DNA of 64,000 nt from Prevotella sp. E13-17 (GTDB lineage: Bacteria; Bacteroidota; Bacteroidia; Bacteroidales; Bacteroidaceae): NCBI RefSeq assembly GCF_022024035.1, contig NZ_CP091787.1:1364001-1428000 (forward strand). The letters are read 5' to 3'. Below are positions 8,974-18,713 of this stretch, piece by piece. The translations under genes were made by a program, and so were the position numbers. The notes below the pieces were generated by a model. The model did not search any database. It had not been told where the DNA came from and saw only the letters and a program-made list of their open reading frames with translations. Within the stretch, counting starts at the first letter, position 1. Each line of letters begins with the position of its first letter.

Positions 8974-9390
8974 TTAGTTCTCGCTCAAGTCTATATAAGA
9001 ATAGGTAACGGTGCTGCCTTTAGCATCGGTGAGCGAAAGTGATTTTCCTTCCTCGTATCCGCTAACGGTGAATTGCTCCTGAGAGCTGTCTCCATAGGTC
9101 AGGGTAAGCACATTGGCGTTTCCGCTTGTTGTGATAGCATAAGTGAACTTGGTAGTTTCTTCTGTGCTGTAAATGTAGAGTGCGCCAGAACCATCAGCTT
9201 CGAAGACCAGAGCGAAAGACTTGTCAGGCGACTGCCAGGCTGTACCAGCCAGATCGTTGGAGTTCTGGAAGAAAATCATATCGACGATGTCGATGATGGT
9301 CTTGATGTCATCCTCGTCACAGCTTGTGAACGTGGTTGTGGGTACTGCTGCACAAAGCAGGAACGTGAAAATGCTTAAAATCTTTTTCAT
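8974..9390 (-). CDS. Small lipocalin-like lipoprotein
   Basis: This is a hypothetical lipoprotein of 138 aa. The signal peptide starts 'MKKILSIFTFLLCAAV' and ends at a lipobox 'TFTSC', with C24 as the likely lipidated residue. The following DEDD is typical of Bacteroidetes lipoproteins. The mature part has alternating beta strands ('WQSPDKSFALVFEADGSG', 'TKFTYAITTSG', 'LTLTYGDSSQEQFTV'), as in small Bacteroidetes lipocalin-like domains that begin with 'GtW...'. It lies between hppA and the AAA ATPase on the same strand. Substrate and partner are unknown. Confidence 0.75.
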   Translation of the reverse strand: MKKILSIFTFLLCAAVPTTTFTSCDEDDIKTIIDIVDMIFFQNSNDLAGTAWQSPDKSFALVFEADGSGALYIYSTEETTKFTYAITTSGNANVLTLTYGDSSQEQFTVSGYEEGKSLSLTDAKGSTVTYSYIDLSEN

Positions 9391-9424
9391 TACTTGTTTT
9401 GTTGTTTTTATGAATAAATAAAAG

Positions 9425-11608
9425 TTAAGAGAATACGACTGTAAGTCCTGCCATCACGATGCTGACCATCGACATGAGTTTGATGAGGATGTTGAGCGAC
9501 GGACCAGAGGTGTCCTTGAAGGGGTCGCCCACGGTATCGCCTACGATGGTAGCCTTGTGAGCAAACGAACCCTTTCCTCCGAAGTTGCCTTCCTCTACCA
9601 TCTTCTTGGCATTGTCCCAGGCACCACCGGCATTGGCCATAAACACCGCCAGCGTGAAGCCGCCTGCCAGTCCGCCAACCAGTAGTCCCATCACGCCGGC
9701 AATGCCAAGCACGATGCCCACTATGATGGGGATGGCGATGGCCAGCAGCGAGGGAATAATCATCTCATGCTGAGCTGCGCGTGTTGAAATCTCCACACAC
9801 GAACCGTAGTTGGGGGTGCTCGTGCCTTCCAAGATGCCCTTTATGTCGCGGAATTGTCGGCGCACCTCTTCCACCATCTTTTGGGCGGCACGTCCCACGG
9901 CTTCCATTGTCAATCCGCAGAATAAGAATGCTGCCATAGCACCAATAAATGCACCTACCAATACACGTGGATTCATGAGGTTCACCTGGAAGAAATTCAT
10001 GAAGTCGGGTATGGTGGCCTGAATAGCATCAATCTCGTCGCCTGCCAGGTTTATGATATGATCGCCTGAACGATGCATCGCAATCTTCACCTCTTCTATA
10101 TATGATGCCAGAAGAGCCAAAGCCGTGAGCGCAGCCGAACCAATGGCAAATCCCTTGCCTGTGGCTGCTGTGGTGTTGCCCAGCGCATCGAGCGCATCCG
10201 TACGATGACGTACGTCTTCGCCCAACTGACTCATCTCGGCGTTACCACCGGCATTGTCGGCAATTGGACCATAAGCATCTGTGGCCAGCGTGATACCCAG
10301 CGTGGAAAGCATGCCTACTGCAGCGATGCCGATACCGTAAAGTCCCTGAGACAGGGCTTCAGCATTCATGTCAATAACAAAACCATTGGCACAAAGATAG
10401 CTCAGCATGATGGCAACACCGATGGTGACAACAGGTATGCATGTGGACATCATGCCCGTGCCAATGCCTTTGATGATGACTGTGGCCGAGCCTGTCAATC
10501 CCGCCTCTGATATCTTCTGTGTGGGCTTGTAGGAGTGAGAGGTGTAATATTCTGTGGCTTGTCCGATAATGACACCAGCACAAAGTCCGGTGATAACAGA
10601 GAATGAAAGTCCAAGCCAGTTGTCAATCTGCAACAGGTATAGAATGCCGAAAGTGGCAATGGCAATCAGTAGGGCTGAAACATTGGTGCCAAGCGACAGG
10701 GAGTGAAGCAGGTTTTTCATGGTGGCACCTTCTTTGGTGCGCACCAGATAGATGCCTAAGATGCTGAGGAACACGCCAACGGCAGCAATCAGCATGGGAG
10801 CTATCACGGCCTTCAGCTGCATCTCGCCCGAAGCGGCAAAGGCCACTGCACCAAGGGCCGCCGTGGAGAGAATTGAGCCACAATACGACTCGTAGAGGTC
10901 AGCTCCCATGCCAGCCACATCGCCCACATTGTCGCCCACGTTGTCGGCAATGGTGGCAGGATTGCGCGGGTCGTCTTCGGGAATGTCGGCTTCCACTTTG
11001 CCCACGATGTCGGCCCCCACATCGGCAGCCTTCGTATAGATGCCGCCTCCCACGCGTGCAAACAGCGCCTGTGTAGAGGCTCCCATGCCGAAGGTCAGCA
11101 TGGTGGTGGTGATGGAGATGAGCCCTTCAGGGTCGAAGGTGTTCAGTATGAGAAACCAGATAGCAATGTCGAGCAGTCCCAATCCTACTACTGTGAGTCC
11201 CATCACGGCGCCAGAACGGAAAGCAATCTTCAGGCCGCCGTCCAGGCTTCGGCGGGCTGCATTGGCTGTGCGGGCCGAGGCATAGGTCGCTGTTTTCATA
11301 CCGAAGAAGCCTGCCAGTCCGCTAAAGAAACCACCAGTCAGGAAAGCAAACGGTACCCATGGATTTTGAACACCAAAACCATAGGCCATCACTGAGAAGA
11401 TGAGAGCCAGGATGACGAAGACAATTGTGACAACTTTATACTGTTGTTTCAGATAAGCCATAGCTCCGTCGCGAACGTAGGCGGCAATCTCTTTCATACG
11501 GGCTGTACCTTCGTCGGCCTTCATCATCGACCGAAAGAAGACGTAGGCCATTCCAAGTGCAGCAACAGATGCAGCAGGCACCAACCAAAAAGCATAAGGA
11601 ATGTTCAT
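9425..11608 (-). CDS. hppA: Membrane-bound ion-translocating pyrophosphatase (K+-dependent type)
   Basis: This integral membrane enzyme hydrolyses pyrophosphate and pumps H+ and/or Na+ out of the cytoplasm. At 727 aa it is full length, with about 16 hydrophobic segments. The substrate motif 'DVGADIVGKVEADIPEDD' is near residues 193-210 and is followed by 'NVGDNVGDVAGMGADLYES'. The segment 'GNTTAATGKGFAIGSA' carries Ala where K+-independent enzymes carry Lys, placing it in the K+-dependent subfamily. The pumped ion cannot be decided by eye. Na+ would fit the nqr operon in this window, but that is inference. A promoter at 11652-11683 gives a leader of roughly 40 nt. Confidence 0.95.
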   Translation of the reverse strand: MNIPYAFWLVPAASVAALGMAYVFFRSMMKADEGTARMKEIAAYVRDGAMAYLKQQYKVVTIVFVILALIFSVMAYGFGVQNPWVPFAFLTGGFFSGLAGFFGMKTATYASARTANAARRSLDGGLKIAFRSGAVMGLTVVGLGLLDIAIWFLILNTFDPEGLISITTTMLTFGMGASTQALFARVGGGIYTKAADVGADIVGKVEADIPEDDPRNPATIADNVGDNVGDVAGMGADLYESYCGSILSTAALGAVAFAASGEMQLKAVIAPMLIAAVGVFLSILGIYLVRTKEGATMKNLLHSLSLGTNVSALLIAIATFGILYLLQIDNWLGLSFSVITGLCAGVIIGQATEYYTSHSYKPTQKISEAGLTGSATVIIKGIGTGMMSTCIPVVTIGVAIMLSYLCANGFVIDMNAEALSQGLYGIGIAAVGMLSTLGITLATDAYGPIADNAGGNAEMSQLGEDVRHRTDALDALGNTTAATGKGFAIGSAALTALALLASYIEEVKIAMHRSGDHIINLAGDEIDAIQATIPDFMNFFQVNLMNPRVLVGAFIGAMAAFLFCGLTMEAVGRAAQKMVEEVRRQFRDIKGILEGTSTPNYGSCVEISTRAAQHEMIIPSLLAIAIPIIVGIVLGIAGVMGLLVGGLAGGFTLAVFMANAGGAWDNAKKMVEEGNFGGKGSFAHKATIVGDTVGDPFKDTSGPSLNILIKLMSMVSIVMAGLTVVFS

Positions 11609-11651
11609 AATATAGATTAATTTAGAGGTAATAAAATATGTTTAGGTATTG

Positions 11652-11683
11652 CAAATGTAGAGAATATTTCTGAATTAAGCAAA
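11652..11683 (-). promoter_or_regulatory. hppA promoter
   Basis: On the minus strand TTTG (11683-11680), a 20-nt spacer and TACATTTG (11659-11652) match the Bacteroidetes consensus. It is back to back with the -7 element of the divergent gene at 11703. Confidence 0.7.
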
Positions 11684-11702
11684 CTTATTAGTGATTTTTT
11701 AG

Positions 11703-11710
11703 TATCTTTG
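11703..11710 (+). promoter_or_regulatory. -7 element for the ATP-grasp-like gene
   Basis: TATCTTTG lies 21 nt before ATG 11732. No clean -33 TTTG is seen at the usual distance. Confidence 0.5.
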
Positions 11711-11731
11711 TAGGCAAAAAAATAATAAGAG

Positions 11732-12814
11732 ATGACACTACATATATTTAATCCAGAACACGATATTGCCCTTGCTGCCAATCTTGAGAATTTTACTTCG
11801 CCCCATGCAGGCAGACAACTGCGCTATGAATTGGGCTATCTGCCCGCATTATGGGCCAGTGCTGATGATGTTGTTTTGGTGGACGATGTGCACGAGGCAG
11901 AAAAGAACTTCCAGATGTTTCGCACCTATGTAAAGCGTATGGGCTTGAGAAACAACAATCTGCCCAGTGCGCATTTCGTGACGAAACGTGAGCTGGCCTC
12001 ATTGACAGAAGTGTGTAGGGCAGAACCCTGGGGGTGGGATTTGGCCGTCAGGACTATGTTGGTAAAGAATGGAATTTCGGGAACAATACTTCCCTCCATC
12101 AGTGATGTTGAGAATGTAAGACAATTGTCGCATCGCCGGATCACAGCCCAAATGCTGCCCCTGATGCAAACAGAAGGAACGTTGGGCGAGGCGCATGAGT
12201 TTTTTGACAGTGAATCGTTGAGAAGCTGGCAACAATCGCGTGGCACGGTGGTAGTAAAGGCACCATGGAGTAGTAGTGGGAGAGGGGTTAGATTCTTTAA
12301 GGACATAGCCTGGAATGTCAATCAGGAAGGATGGCTAAACAATGTGTTGAAGCATCAAGGCAGTGTGATGGCAGAGCCTTATTATAATAAGGTGAAAGAT
12401 TTTGCCATGGAATTTGAATGCAGAGCAGGTAAGGTCTCCTATTGCGGCCTTTCGCTGTTTGACACATCTAATGGCGCCTATACTGGTAATATCCTTGCCA
12501 CGGAGAAAGCCAAGGAACAGATGATCTGTCGCTATGTGGCAGAAGCATACTTGCACGAAATCAAGGAAAAGGCCATCATTGCGTTGGAACAGCTTTTGGC
12601 AACCGACTATGAGGGACCATTGGGGATTGACATGATGATTGTCAACGATGGTGAGGATGGCTTGAAACTACATCCTTGTGTCGAGGTCAACCTAAGACGT
12701 ACGATGGGACATGTGGCCCTTTGCCTCAGTGAGTTGTGCAACCCTGATCACGACGATGAATGGGTTCGCGTGATGAGAAATCAGGGAACAGGATTGAAGT
12801 TGAGATTATTATGA
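11732..12814 (+). CDS. ATP-grasp-like conserved protein
   Basis: I recognise this only as a Bacteroidales conserved protein with ATP-grasp features (360 aa, cytoplasmic, no signal peptide). The nucleotide-binding part shows 'VVVKAPWSSSGRGV' (around residues 172-185), typical of an ATP-grasp Lys plus glycine loop. The end of the fold shows 'LGIDMMIV' and 'EVNLRRTMGH' (around 317-326), where ATP-grasp ligases place metal-binding Glu/Asn and an Arg. The N-terminus 'LHIFNPEHDIALAAN' looks like a Rossmann-type pre-ATP-grasp domain. It is probably an ATP-dependent carboxylate-amine ligase or a relative; the substrate is unknown. It precedes mutA, which has its own promoter. Confidence 0.75.
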   Translation: MTLHIFNPEHDIALAANLENFTSPHAGRQLRYELGYLPALWASADDVVLVDDVHEAEKNFQMFRTYVKRMGLRNNNLPSAHFVTKRELASLTEVCRAEPWGWDLAVRTMLVKNGISGTILPSISDVENVRQLSHRRITAQMLPLMQTEGTLGEAHEFFDSESLRSWQQSRGTVVVKAPWSSSGRGVRFFKDIAWNVNQEGWLNNVLKHQGSVMAEPYYNKVKDFAMEFECRAGKVSYCGLSLFDTSNGAYTGNILATEKAKEQMICRYVAEAYLHEIKEKAIIALEQLLATDYEGPLGIDMMIVNDGEDGLKLHPCVEVNLRRTMGHVALCLSELCNPDHDDEWVRVMRNQGTGLKLRLL

Positions 12815-12831
12815 AATAATTACGAAGTTTT

Positions 12832-12862
12832 TTTGCGGAGTATAATATTTTAATTATCTTTG
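12832..12862 (+). promoter_or_regulatory. mutAB promoter
   Basis: TTTG (12832-12835), a 19-nt spacer and TATCTTTG (12855-12862) match the Bacteroidetes promoter form. The mutA ATG is 44 nt downstream. Confidence 0.75.
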
Positions 12863-12905
12863 CCACCTAAACTTATATAATATTACAAACATTTAAAATA
12901 AAACT

Positions 12906-14771
12906 ATGTCTAACGTCAAAGAAAAACTCTTTACCGAGTTTACGGCTCCAACCACGCAAGAATGGTTGGACAAAATAGAAGTGGACCTGAAAGGTGCTGA
13001 CTTCCAGAAGCGACTCGTGTGGAGGACGAATGAAGGTTTCAGCGTTCAGCCGTTCTACCGTCGAGAAGACTTGAAAGACCTGAAGGCAGTAAACTCTCTA
13101 CCTGGTGAATTCCCATTTGTCCGTGGAAACAAGAAGGATTCTAACGAGTGGTACGTGCGTCAGAACATTGAGGCTGCAGATCCGAAAGCTGCTAATGCTA
13201 AGGCACTCGATGTGTTGAACAAGGGCGTTAACTCGTTGGGATTTCATATTCCTGGCCGTCTTGTGTCGATGGAAACAGTTAAGGCGCTGCTTGAGGGTAT
13301 CTACTGCGACATCATCGAGGTGAATTTTTCAACCTGTCAGCGCCATTCACTCGAGTTGGCAGAGATTTTGAAAACATATTGGCAGCAGAAAGGCTACGAT
13401 AAGGATAAAATCGTGGGGTCGATAGAGTGGGACCCTATGAAGAAAATGTTGCTAAAAGGTAAGGATGTATCACCGGTATTGGCTTTTGGTCCGAAGTTGG
13501 CTGAGTCGCTCAAAGACTATCCGAATTTCCGAGGTGTTGCAGTTCATAGCGATGCACTCAATAATGCAGGTGCATATATCGTTCAGGAGCTGGGCTATGC
13601 ACTGGCTTGGGGTAACGAGTATCTGCAGCAACTTACCGATGCAGGGGTGGATGTAGATACTGCCGCTAAGAGCATCAAGTTCAATATGGGCGTCAGCGAG
13701 AACTACTTCATGGAGATTGCCAAGTTCCGTGCTGCCCGTCTGCTGTGGGCTCAGATCGTGAAACAGTATGAACCTCAGTGTGACTGTGCTTGCAAGATGA
13801 TAATAAACGCTACCACTTCTACCTACAATCAGACGTTGTTTGATAGTTATGTGAATTTGTTGCGTTCGCAGACAGAGGCAATGAGTGCTGCGTTGGGTAG
13901 CGTCCACTCGATGGTTGTAACCCCCTTTGACGCACCCTACGAGGAGGCAACCGACTTCTCTGAGCGTATAGCTCGTAATCAGCAGTTGCTGATCAAGGAA
14001 GAGAGTCATTTTGACCGTATTGTTGACCCCTCTGCTGGTTCTTACTATATCGAGCATCTGACTGATGCACTGGCTCAGGAGGCTTGGAAGATATTCCTGA
14101 AGGTAGAAGAGGAGGGAGGCTTCCTTGCTGCTATTAAGGCAGGAACTATTCAGGATGAGATTAATGCTACCAACGTGAAGCGTCATGACGATGCTGCCAA
14201 ACGCAAGGAGTTCATACTGGGCACCAACCAGTTCCCAAACTTCACAGAGAAGAGCGAGGGTAAGAAGGCCTATAAGCACCATTGTGGCTGTGGTGGCGTG
14301 CACCATCATGGTGAAGATACGATTGCTTTCAAGACGATAGAGAGCACCCGCTTGGCTGCAGACTTTGAGAATCTGCGCATCCATACCGAGGAGACCAAGG
14401 TGCCTACAGCCTTTATGCTGACCATTGGTAATCTGGCCATGCGTCAGGCCCGTGCACAGTTCTCGTGCAACTTCCTGGCATGCGCAGGCTATAAAGTGAT
14501 TGATAACCTCGGGTTCAAGACCGTAGAGGAGGGTGTTGATGCTGCACTTGAGGCTAAAGCCGACATCGTAGTGATCTGTTCTTCTGACGATGAGTATGCC
14601 GAGTATGCTATTCCTGCTTACAAGTATTTGAATGGTCGCGCTATGTTTGTAGTGGCTGGTGCTCCTGCTTGTATGGAGGACCTGAAGGCCGCAGGCATCG
14701 AAAACTACATCCACGTGAAGTGCAATGTGCTTGAGACTTTGAAAGAATATAATCAGAAACTTGGTATTTAG
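12906..14771 (+). CDS. mutA: Methylmalonyl-CoA mutase small (beta) subunit
   Basis: This is the non-catalytic partner of MutB in the adenosylcobalamin enzyme that interconverts succinyl-CoA and methylmalonyl-CoA on the propionate route. It has the TIM-barrel-like region (about 1-440, with 'DPSAGSYYIEHLTDALAQ' before it ends). A C-terminal flavodoxin-like domain ('VIDNLGFKTVEEGVDAAL') lacks the DxHxxG cobalamin ligand, as expected for this subunit. The linker between them has an unusual Cys/His cluster, HHCGCGGVHHHG (residues 458-469). Length (621 aa) is normal. mutB starts 19 bp after the stop. Confidence 0.95.
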   Translation: MSNVKEKLFTEFTAPTTQEWLDKIEVDLKGADFQKRLVWRTNEGFSVQPFYRREDLKDLKAVNSLPGEFPFVRGNKKDSNEWYVRQNIEAADPKAANAKALDVLNKGVNSLGFHIPGRLVSMETVKALLEGIYCDIIEVNFSTCQRHSLELAEILKTYWQQKGYDKDKIVGSIEWDPMKKMLLKGKDVSPVLAFGPKLAESLKDYPNFRGVAVHSDALNNAGAYIVQELGYALAWGNEYLQQLTDAGVDVDTAAKSIKFNMGVSENYFMEIAKFRAARLLWAQIVKQYEPQCDCACKMIINATTSTYNQTLFDSYVNLLRSQTEAMSAALGSVHSMVVTPFDAPYEEATDFSERIARNQQLLIKEESHFDRIVDPSAGSYYIEHLTDALAQEAWKIFLKVEEEGGFLAAIKAGTIQDEINATNVKRHDDAAKRKEFILGTNQFPNFTEKSEGKKAYKHHCGCGGVHHHGEDTIAFKTIESTRLAADFENLRIHTEETKVPTAFMLTIGNLAMRQARAQFSCNFLACAGYKVIDNLGFKTVEEGVDAALEAKADIVVICSSDDEYAEYAIPAYKYLNGRAMFVVAGAPACMEDLKAAGIENYIHVKCNVLETLKEYNQKLGI

Positions 14772-14790
14772 GAGAAAGGAGACTTGAATT

Positions 14791-16956
14791 ATGCGTAAAC
14801 AGTTTAAAGATATTGATATCTATGCAGGCATCAAGGCTCAAGATGGTGCCAAGTGGATTAAAGATAATGGTATCGAGGCCAATTGGAAGACCCCAGAGCA
14901 TATAGAGGTACGCCCCGTCTATACCAAAGAGGACCTGGAGGGCATGGAGCACCTCGATTTCACAGCAGGAATTCCACCCTATCTGCGTGGTCCGTATTCG
15001 ATGATGTACCCCTTCCGTCCGTGGACCATCCGTCAGTATGCCGGATTCTCTACCGCTGAGGAGTCTAACGCTTTCTATCGCCGTAACTTGGCGTCTGGTC
15101 AGAAAGGTCTTTCTGTAGCCTTCGACTTGCCGACGCATCGTGGTTATGACCCCGATAACGCCCGTGTGGTGGGCGATGTGGGTAAGGCAGGTGTAAGTAT
15201 CTGTAACGAAGAGAACATGAAGGTGCTGTTCTCAGGTATCCCCTTGAATAAGATGTCGGTGTCGATGACTATGAACGGTGCAGTGCTGCCCATTCTGGCG
15301 TTCTATATAGTGGCAGGTTTGGAGCAAGGCGCTCAACTTGAGGAGATGGCTGGCACCATCCAGAACGATATCCTCAAGGAGTTCATGGTGCGCAACACCT
15401 ATATCTATCCACCTGCATTCTCGATGAAAATCATTGCAGATATCTTCGAATACACCTCGCAGAAGATGCCTAAGTTCAATTCTATCTCTATCTCAGGCTA
15501 TCACATGCAGGAGGCTGGTGCTACTGCTGATATTGAGTTGGCTTACACGCTGGCTGATGGTATGGACTACCTACGTACAGGTGTGAATGCTGGTATTGAT
15601 GTAGATGCCTTTGCGCCTCGTCTCAGTTTCTTCTGGGCTATCGGTATGAATCACTTCATGGAGATTGCCAAGATGCGTGCAGGCCGTCTGTTGTGGGCCA
15701 AGATCGTGAAGAGTTTTGGTGCCAAGAATCCTAAGTCGCTGGCACTGCGTACACACTCACAGACTTCAGGCTGGTCGCTCACGGAGCAGGATCCATTCAA
15801 TAATGTAGGTCGTACCTGTATTGAGGCTATGGCTGCCGTGCTGGGTCACACCCAGTCGCTGCATACCAATGCTCTTGACGAGGCTATCGCTCTGCCTACC
15901 GACTTCTCTGCTCGCATTGCTCGTAATACTCAGATTTACATTCAGAACGAGACCAAGGTGTGCAAACAGATTGACCCATGGGCAGGTTCTTACTATGTGG
16001 AGACGCTGACCAATGAGTTGGTGCATAAGGCTTGGGAGCACATTCAGGAGATTGAGAAACTGGGCGGTATGGCCAAGGCCATCGAGACAGGTCTGCCTAA
16101 GATGCGTATTGAGGAGGCTGCAGCCCGCACTCAGGCTCGCATCGACAGTGGTGTGCAGACCATTGTGGGTACCAATAAGTATCGGTTGGAGCATGAGGAT
16201 CCTATTGATATCCTTGAGGTGGATAACACCGCTGTGCGCAAGCAGCAGGAAGAGAGTCTGAAGGAGGTTCGCGGAAAGCGCGACGAGGCTGCCTGTCAGG
16301 CTGCCCTCAAGGCCATTACGGACTGTGTGCGTGATTTCAACGAAGGTCGCAAGAGTGAGAACAACCTGCTCGACCTGGCTGTTAAGGCTGCCCAGTTGCG
16401 TTGCACATTGGGTGAGATTTCAGATGCCTGCGAGGAAATCGTGGGACGTTATAAAGCGGTAATTAGAACAATTTCAGGTGTGTATAGTTCAGAATCGAAG
16501 AATGATAGCGACTTCGAGTTGGCTTGTAAGCTGACCGATGAGTTCGCAGAGAAAGAAGGCCGTCGTCCTCGTATCTTTATTGCTAAGATGGGACAGGATG
16601 GACACGACCGTGGGGCAAAAGTAGTGGCAACAGGTTATGCCGACTGTGGTTTCGATGTGGATATGGGCCCATTGTTCCAGACACCAGCAGAGGCTGCCCG
16701 TGAAGCAGTCGAGAACGACGTACATGTAGTAGGAGCCTCTTCATTGGCTGCCGGTCACAAAACGTTGATACCTCAGCTTATTGAGGAATTAAAGAAGTTG
16801 GGACGTGAGGATATCATGGTTATCGCTGGTGGTGTGATTCCTGCTCAAGACTACGACTTCCTCTATAAGGCTGGCGTGGCTGCAATTTTCGGCCCAGGCA
16901 CTTCTGTAGCTAAGGCTGCTGTTGAGATGATGAAAATCTTGCTTGACAAAGACTGA
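14791..16956 (+). CDS. mutB: Methylmalonyl-CoA mutase large (catalytic) subunit
   Basis: This is the catalytic, adenosylcobalamin-binding subunit (721 aa, usual size). The substrate barrel includes the '[18 protein letters not shown]' region and '[19 protein letters not shown]'. The C-terminal cobalamin domain has D-G-H605-D-R-G, where the His replaces the lower axial base of B12, followed by '[14 protein letters not shown]' and the glycine-rich 'GGVIPAQDY'. It acts as a heterodimer with MutA. A purine-rich ribosome site (ggagaaaggaga) lies in the short gap after mutA, so the two are co-translated from one mRNA. A strong terminator follows. Confidence 0.97.
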   Translation: MRKQFKDIDIYAGIKAQDGAKWIKDNGIEANWKTPEHIEVRPVYTKEDLEGMEHLDFTAGIPPYLRGPYSMMYPFRPWTIRQYAGFSTAEESNAFYRRNLASGQKGLSVAFDLPTHRGYDPDNARVVGDVGKAGVSICNEENMKVLFSGIPLNKMSVSMTMNGAVLPILAFYIVAGLEQGAQLEEMAGTIQNDILKEFMVRNTYIYPPAFSMKIIADIFEYTSQKMPKFNSISISGYHMQEAGATADIELAYTLADGMDYLRTGVNAGIDVDAFAPRLSFFWAIGMNHFMEIAKMRAGRLLWAKIVKSFGAKNPKSLALRTHSQTSGWSLTEQDPFNNVGRTCIEAMAAVLGHTQSLHTNALDEAIALPTDFSARIARNTQIYIQNETKVCKQIDPWAGSYYVETLTNELVHKAWEHIQEIEKLGGMAKAIETGLPKMRIEEAAARTQARIDSGVQTIVGTNKYRLEHEDPIDILEVDNTAVRKQQEESLKEVRGKRDEAACQAALKAITDCVRDFNEGRKSENNLLDLAVKAAQLRCTLGEISDACEEIVGRYKAVIRTISGVYSSESKNDSDFELACKLTDEFAEKEGRRPRIFIAKMGQDGHDRGAKVVATGYADCGFDVDMGPLFQTPAEAAREAVENDVHVVGASSLAAGHKTLIPQLIEELKKLGREDIMVIAGGVIPAQDYDFLYKAGVAAIFGPGTSVAKAAVEMMKILLDKD

Positions 16957-16997
16957 AAGGGCATTCGCGATTCTTTGTAATTCGCTATGTTATAAAC

Positions 16998-17040
16998 AAA
17001 AGAGAGGAGCCATCCGTGAATGGGTGGCTCCTCTCTTTGT
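16998..17040. terminator. Bidirectional terminator between mutB and the MFS gene
   Basis: An 18-bp stem (AAAAGAGAGGAGCCAYCC against GGGTGGCTCCTCTCTTT) has A-rich sequence on the left and T-rich sequence on the right. It would end both mutB (plus) and the converging MFS operon (minus). Confidence 0.85.
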
Positions 17041-17078
17041 TTGTATCAAGAACTGCAGATTCATTGAACGCGGAATAA

Positions 17079-18701
17079 TTACTCTTTGATATTGGGTTCT
17101 TCAAGCCCCAGCCCCTTCTTCTTATCAACGACCTTCAAAAGGAATCCTAAGAGCAAGGCTGCTACACCCAGCGAAGCCAGCATGATAAGAGGTGCTGTGT
17201 AGTTAAATTGAGTGGGGTCTGTTACACCAGGATTGGTGGCATCAAGTACCTTACCAATCAGCAGGGGGAACAACCACAAACCGATGTTCTGAATCCAGAA
17301 AATCATGGCATAGGCCGAACCAATAACTTTTGCATCAACAAGTTTTGGTACACTTGGCCACAATGATGCAGGAACCAAAGAGAATGAAGCACCAAGAACC
17401 AGAATGGTTGTATAAGCAATGACGATGCCACCAACTGCTGACGACTTGAACATAGGCAGAACAAAAGCGAATGTTAGGTGGCAGGCGATAAGTAGCATAG
17501 AACCTAAAACAAGCATAGAGGCAGCCTTGCCTTTGTGGTCAACATATGATCCAAGAATGGGAGTAATGAGTACAGCCAACAGGGGGAATACTGCAAAGAT
17601 GCTTTCGGCAGACTGACGCATGAAGCCCATGTAGCAATATGTAATGAGAGCTGCAATAGAAATGCCTAAAAGCAGATACTGCATGGCCTTCTTCTTCTGG
17701 AAGTTTGAGGCAAAACCAGCGGCTGCTACTACCAGCATGATAACGTATTGGACAATGGTAACACTTGATGATGCCCAAAAAGAATCGCTTGCAGGCTCGG
17801 TCAGTGTAAGGTTGCATTGCAGCATGTTGACAGCATACTTCTGGAAGGGGAAAATGGCGGAATAGTAAAGCACGCAGAGAAGGGCTACTATCCAGAAACC
17901 TCCAGAACTCAGAATCTGACCTAAGTCACTGATCTTGAAAGGATCGTCTTTCTCCTCGGCCTCGCCAGTCTGACTGTCAAGCTTGCGATCCATGAAGAAA
18001 TAAACGATGCACATCATGAGGGCAATGCATAGCAGTACTACACCAAAGGCAACAGAACGGCTTACGCTAACTTCTCCACCCAGTTTAGCAAAGAAGGGCG
18101 AGAATATCATACAGGTAGCAACACCAAGACGGGCTAATGCCATCTCGGAACCCATTGCCAAAGCCATCTCACGACCTTTAAACCACTTCACAATACCACG
18201 GCTAACAGTGATGCCTGCCATTTCGCAACCACAACCAAAAATCATAAAACCACAAGCTGCAAACTTTGCTGATGCTGGCATCCCCTGATAGAAAGGAGAT
18301 ACGCCCAGTTCGTCGAACAAGGGAATGTAATTTAGATTCTCGGTGAACCACAATTCTAATGAGCTACCCTGAAAGGCATCGCTTACAGCATACCACTTAA
18401 TGATAGCTCCAACCAGCATAACTGAGGCTGAGAGAACTGCGGTAAAACGTACTCCCATCTTATCGAGGATAATACCTGCGAAGATCAAGAAGAATACAAA
18501 TACATTGAGGAACACCTCTGAACCCTGCATCGTTCCAAAGGCAGTAGAGTCCCAACCTCGGGTCTCCTGCATCAGGTCCTTGATGGGTGAGAGGATATCC
18601 ATGAAGATGTAGCTGCAGAACATGGCCATAGCCAGCAACAGCAAAGCGGTCCAGCGCATTGCTGCGCTGTCGCGGAGAGTCTTTTGAATTGTTTGTGTCA
18701 T
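17079..18701 (-). CDS. MFS transporter
   Basis: This inner-membrane major facilitator has about 12 hydrophobic segments over 540 aa. The short loop after TM2 contains 'DKMGVRF', matching the MFS D-x-x-G-R pattern, and a charged central loop ('DRKLDSQTGEAEEKDD') divides the two halves. The start lies 12 bp after the stop of the S9 peptidase gene, so the two are surely co-transcribed. A peptide or amino-acid substrate, possibly like MFSD1-type dipeptide carriers, is therefore attractive, but this is inference from context only. Confidence 0.85.
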   Translation of the reverse strand: MTQTIQKTLRDSAAMRWTALLLLAMAMFCSYIFMDILSPIKDLMQETRGWDSTAFGTMQGSEVFLNVFVFFLIFAGIILDKMGVRFTAVLSASVMLVGAIIKWYAVSDAFQGSSLELWFTENLNYIPLFDELGVSPFYQGMPASAKFAACGFMIFGCGCEMAGITVSRGIVKWFKGREMALAMGSEMALARLGVATCMIFSPFFAKLGGEVSVSRSVAFGVVLLCIALMMCIVYFFMDRKLDSQTGEAEEKDDPFKISDLGQILSSGGFWIVALLCVLYYSAIFPFQKYAVNMLQCNLTLTEPASDSFWASSSVTIVQYVIMLVVAAAGFASNFQKKKAMQYLLLGISIAALITYCYMGFMRQSAESIFAVFPLLAVLITPILGSYVDHKGKAASMLVLGSMLLIACHLTFAFVLPMFKSSAVGGIVIAYTTILVLGASFSLVPASLWPSVPKLVDAKVIGSAYAMIFWIQNIGLWLFPLLIGKVLDATNPGVTDPTQFNYTAPLIMLASLGVAALLLGFLLKVVDKKKGLGLEEPNIKE

Positions 18702-18713
18702 ATAATTAAGAAT

